Of a stretch of DNA of 64,000 nucleotides, positions 62,514 to 64,000 are shown piece by piece. The position numbers were made by a program, and so were the translations under genes. Under the pieces are notes generated by a model. That model saw only the letters and a program-made list of their open reading frames with translations. It searched no databases and was not told the origin of the DNA. Numbering within the stretch: position 1 is the stretch's first letter; the number at the start of each line of letters is the position of its first letter. The stretch covers positions 207,303 through 271,302 of the forward strand of contig NZ_JAGIAS010000004.1 in assembly GCF_017744695.1 (NCBI RefSeq), in the 5' to 3' direction. Source of the DNA: Dyadobacter sp. Its GTDB lineage: Bacteria > Bacteroidota > Bacteroidia > Cytophagales > Spirosomataceae.

Positions 62514-63125
62514 ACGCCAGCTCAGGATTTGCTCAAAAAACTGTGGTACCGCATTCGGATATACCACAGCCATAAAAACCATCCCAAAAATGGCCCCGTA
62601 CATGTGCGCGCTGTGGTTGACATAGCTCGTGCCGCGCCGTGCCTCGTAAAAAGAGTACCCAAGGAACAGCAGGCCAAATATGAACCCGGGCATACAAATG
62701 AAAAAGTAGAGGCAGATCTGCATCAGCGGCGCGTAAAGAATTGCCGCAAAAAGTACCGCAGACACGCCGCCCGACGCCCCGAGCGAGTTGTATTTCGAGT
62801 TTTTCCTGTGCTTCAAAAAGGTAGGGATGTCCGAAACGATAATACCTACCAGATAAAGGAACAAGTAGTAAAACGTCCCGCTCGGGCCAAAAAGCATACC
62901 GAACAACCGTTCGATGCTTTCACCTACGAACCACAAACTGAGCATATTGAAAATCAGGTGGCCGAAATCCGCATGCACAAAACCCGAAGTCACAAACCGG
63001 TAATATTCGTTGCGCTGCGTTACACGGTAAGGGTTCAGGATCAGCTTGTCCATCAAACTGTAATTGTTGAACGCATAATAGCTGATCCCGGAAGTTATGA
63101 TCACTAAAATGAGGGTAATCGACAT
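62505..63125 (-). CDS. Rhomboid family intramembrane serine protease
   Basis: The 206-residue protein has six hydrophobic helices. The catalytic dyad is Ser118 in LGASGGVSA and His174 in HSAHMYGAIFG; His51 and the HLIFNM motif of the first long loop are also present, so it should be active. Rhomboids cut membrane proteins inside the membrane. It lies 24 bp upstream of nothing obvious on its strand except the polyprenyl synthase gene, from which it is 24 bp downstream, so the two may be cotranscribed. Its substrate is unknown. Confidence 0.92.
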   Translation of the reverse strand: MSITLILVIITSGISYYAFNNYSLMDKLILNPYRVTQRNEYYRFVTSGFVHADFGHLIFNMLSLWFVGESIERLFGMLFGPSGTFYYLFLYLVGIIVSDIPTFLKHRKNSKYNSLGASGGVSAVLFAAILYAPLMQICLYFFICMPGFIFGLLFLGYSFYEARRGTSYVNHSAHMYGAIFGMVFMAVVYPNAVPQFFEQILSWRLF

Positions 63126-63149
63126 ATAATGGGTTATTGGTTGATAAGA

Positions 63150-64000
63150 TTACTTTTCCCGCGCCACCAGCTGCTCTACAAACTGCAAAAGCACATCTTT
63201 CTGAACGCTATCCGTGCGCAGTTGCTGTAAACTAGCCATTCCGCGCGAGAAATATTCATTTATTTTATGTTCGGTAAATGCGCGGATGCCCAGCGCATCG
63301 TAAATGCCGGTCACAGCCGCCACTTTCTCCGCATTATCGAAGGTGTCAAGGCTTATCCAGTGGTCAAGCTCCGTTTTCAAATTGCCCTCCGCTTTTGACA
63401 GTGCTTCAATGAGCAGGAATGTCTTTTTGTTGGCAATAATATCACCGCCTACCTGTTTTCCAAACTTGGCAGGATCGCCGTAAACATCCAGCAGATCGTC
63501 TTTCAACTGAAAGCCGATACCCATATTCTCTCCCGCCGAGTATAAAAGTTCCGTCGTTTCTTCATCCGCCCCGGAAATCATTCCACCTAGTTCCAGCGCA
63601 AAACCGAGCAGTACCGACGTTTTCAAGCGGATCATACCAATGTACTCTTCCTCCGTCACATCCCAGCGTGTCTCGAAATTCATATCGAGCTGCTGGCCTT
63701 CACACACTTCTGCCGCAGTTTGGTTAAAACGGCTCAATACGGCCCGCAATTTATCCTGCGCCACATCCAGCAGCAGGTCGTAAGCACGGATCAGCATGAC
63801 ATCCCCGGACAGAATCGCCGTATTCGCATTCCATTTCTCGTGCACGGTAGGCATACCCCTGCGCAGCGGCGCACGGTCCATGATATCGTCGTGCATGAGC
63901 GTGAAGTTGTGGAACACTTCCACCGCCATGGCCGGTTTCAGGGCCTTTTCAATATTTGTATCAAAAATGGAAGCGGCAAGCAATGTCAGCAACGGGCGGA
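63150..64000 (-). CDS. Polyprenyl (farnesyl/geranylgeranyl) diphosphate synthase, 5' end cut
   Basis: The frame stays open to the window edge; the first visible codons read RPLLTLLAASIF, the FARM-side GKRIRP-like start, so roughly 40-50 residues are missing. The enzyme joins IPP units head to tail. The two Asp-rich motifs are LMHDDIMDRA and QLKDDLLDVYGD, with the basic GGDIIANKKT loop between helices. The chain length of the product (C15 to C20) depends on residues just before the first motif, here VFHNFTL; bulky Phe suggests a short product. It uses the IPP/DMAPP made by IspH. Confidence 0.92.
   Translation of the reverse strand, partial: RPLLTLLAASIFDTNIEKALKPAMAVEVFHNFTLMHDDIMDRAPLRRGMPTVHEKWNANTAILSGDVMLIRAYDLLLDVAQDKLRAVLSRFNQTAAEVCEGQQLDMNFETRWDVTEEEYIGMIRLKTSVLLGFALELGGMISGADEETTELLYSAGENMGIGFQLKDDLLDVYGDPAKFGKQVGGDIIANKKTFLLIEALSKAEGNLKTELDHWISLDTFDNAEKVAAVTGIYDALGIRAFTEHKINEYFSRGMASLQQLRTDSVQKDVLLQFVEQLVAREK

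Overview
The window looks like a chromosomal segment of a Bacteroidota bacterium, most likely a Cytophagales species close to Dyadobacter (inference from gene content and style). Supporting signs: promoters of the TAnnTTTG (-7) type, a secreted protein with a type IX secretion C-terminal sorting domain, BshC (bacillithiol synthesis), long Bacteroidota-type SecA and IspH, a meso-DAP type MurE, and moderate GC with AT-rich spacers. I see no rRNA, tRNA, insertion sequence, prophage or CRISPR array. Almost all of the window is ordinary housekeeping and metabolic DNA.

Layout. 1-8.1 kb: end of a transglutaminase/DUF2126 protein, proC, a DUF1338 oxygenase, a DUF4160/DUF2442 pair and a two-domain secreted esterase. 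8.2-15.3 kb: a small coiled-coil gene, then a shortened division/cell-wall cluster on the minus strand (rsmH, ftsL, ftsI, murE, mraY) without mraZ and stopping after mraY. 15.4-20.3 kb: a TlpA-like redoxin, a MarR regulator with the fused beta-oxidation enzyme FadN, and an Rrf2 regulator. 20.3-24.5 kb: a sugar epimerase, a DPM-like glycosyltransferase and a GT-C membrane transferase, plus a small lipoprotein. 24.5-28.2 kb: M3 peptidase, DUF433/DUF5615 pair, dicarboxylate symporter. 28.3-32.6 kb: a heme uptake operon (DUF6686, hmuTUV, hmuS) behind a Fur-like palindrome. 32.8-38 kb: class II ribonucleotide reductase, small XRE regulator, purB, aquaglyceroporin. 38-49 kb: alpha-2-macroglobulin, ispH, a sigma factor module, bshC. 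49.3-57.9 kb: FadE, a T9SS-sorted GH42-like protein with two glycosyltransferases, FadA, PspC. 58-64 kb: secA, psd, rhomboid, polyprenyl synthase (cut by the window end).

Two patterns tie distant parts together. First, a 16-bp palindrome (AGTATGCTTGCATAAT and close variants) lies at the promoter of the MarR-fadN operon, twice upstream of fadE, and once upstream of fadA. In Bacillus subtilis the homologous genes form one operon (fadNAE). Here they sit at three loci but appear to share one regulator, probably the MarR protein itself.

Second, three long hairpin elements made of tandem 10-nt units (GTCA plus six variable bases, facing inverted TGAC units) each begin at or just after a stop codon and always in the same orientation relative to the upstream gene: after rsmH, after the sigma factor gene and after secA. 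A different hairpin of 8-nt units follows nrdJ, and two other perfect or near-perfect hairpins follow proC and lie downstream of mraY. The decamer element is the best candidate in this window for something undescribed.
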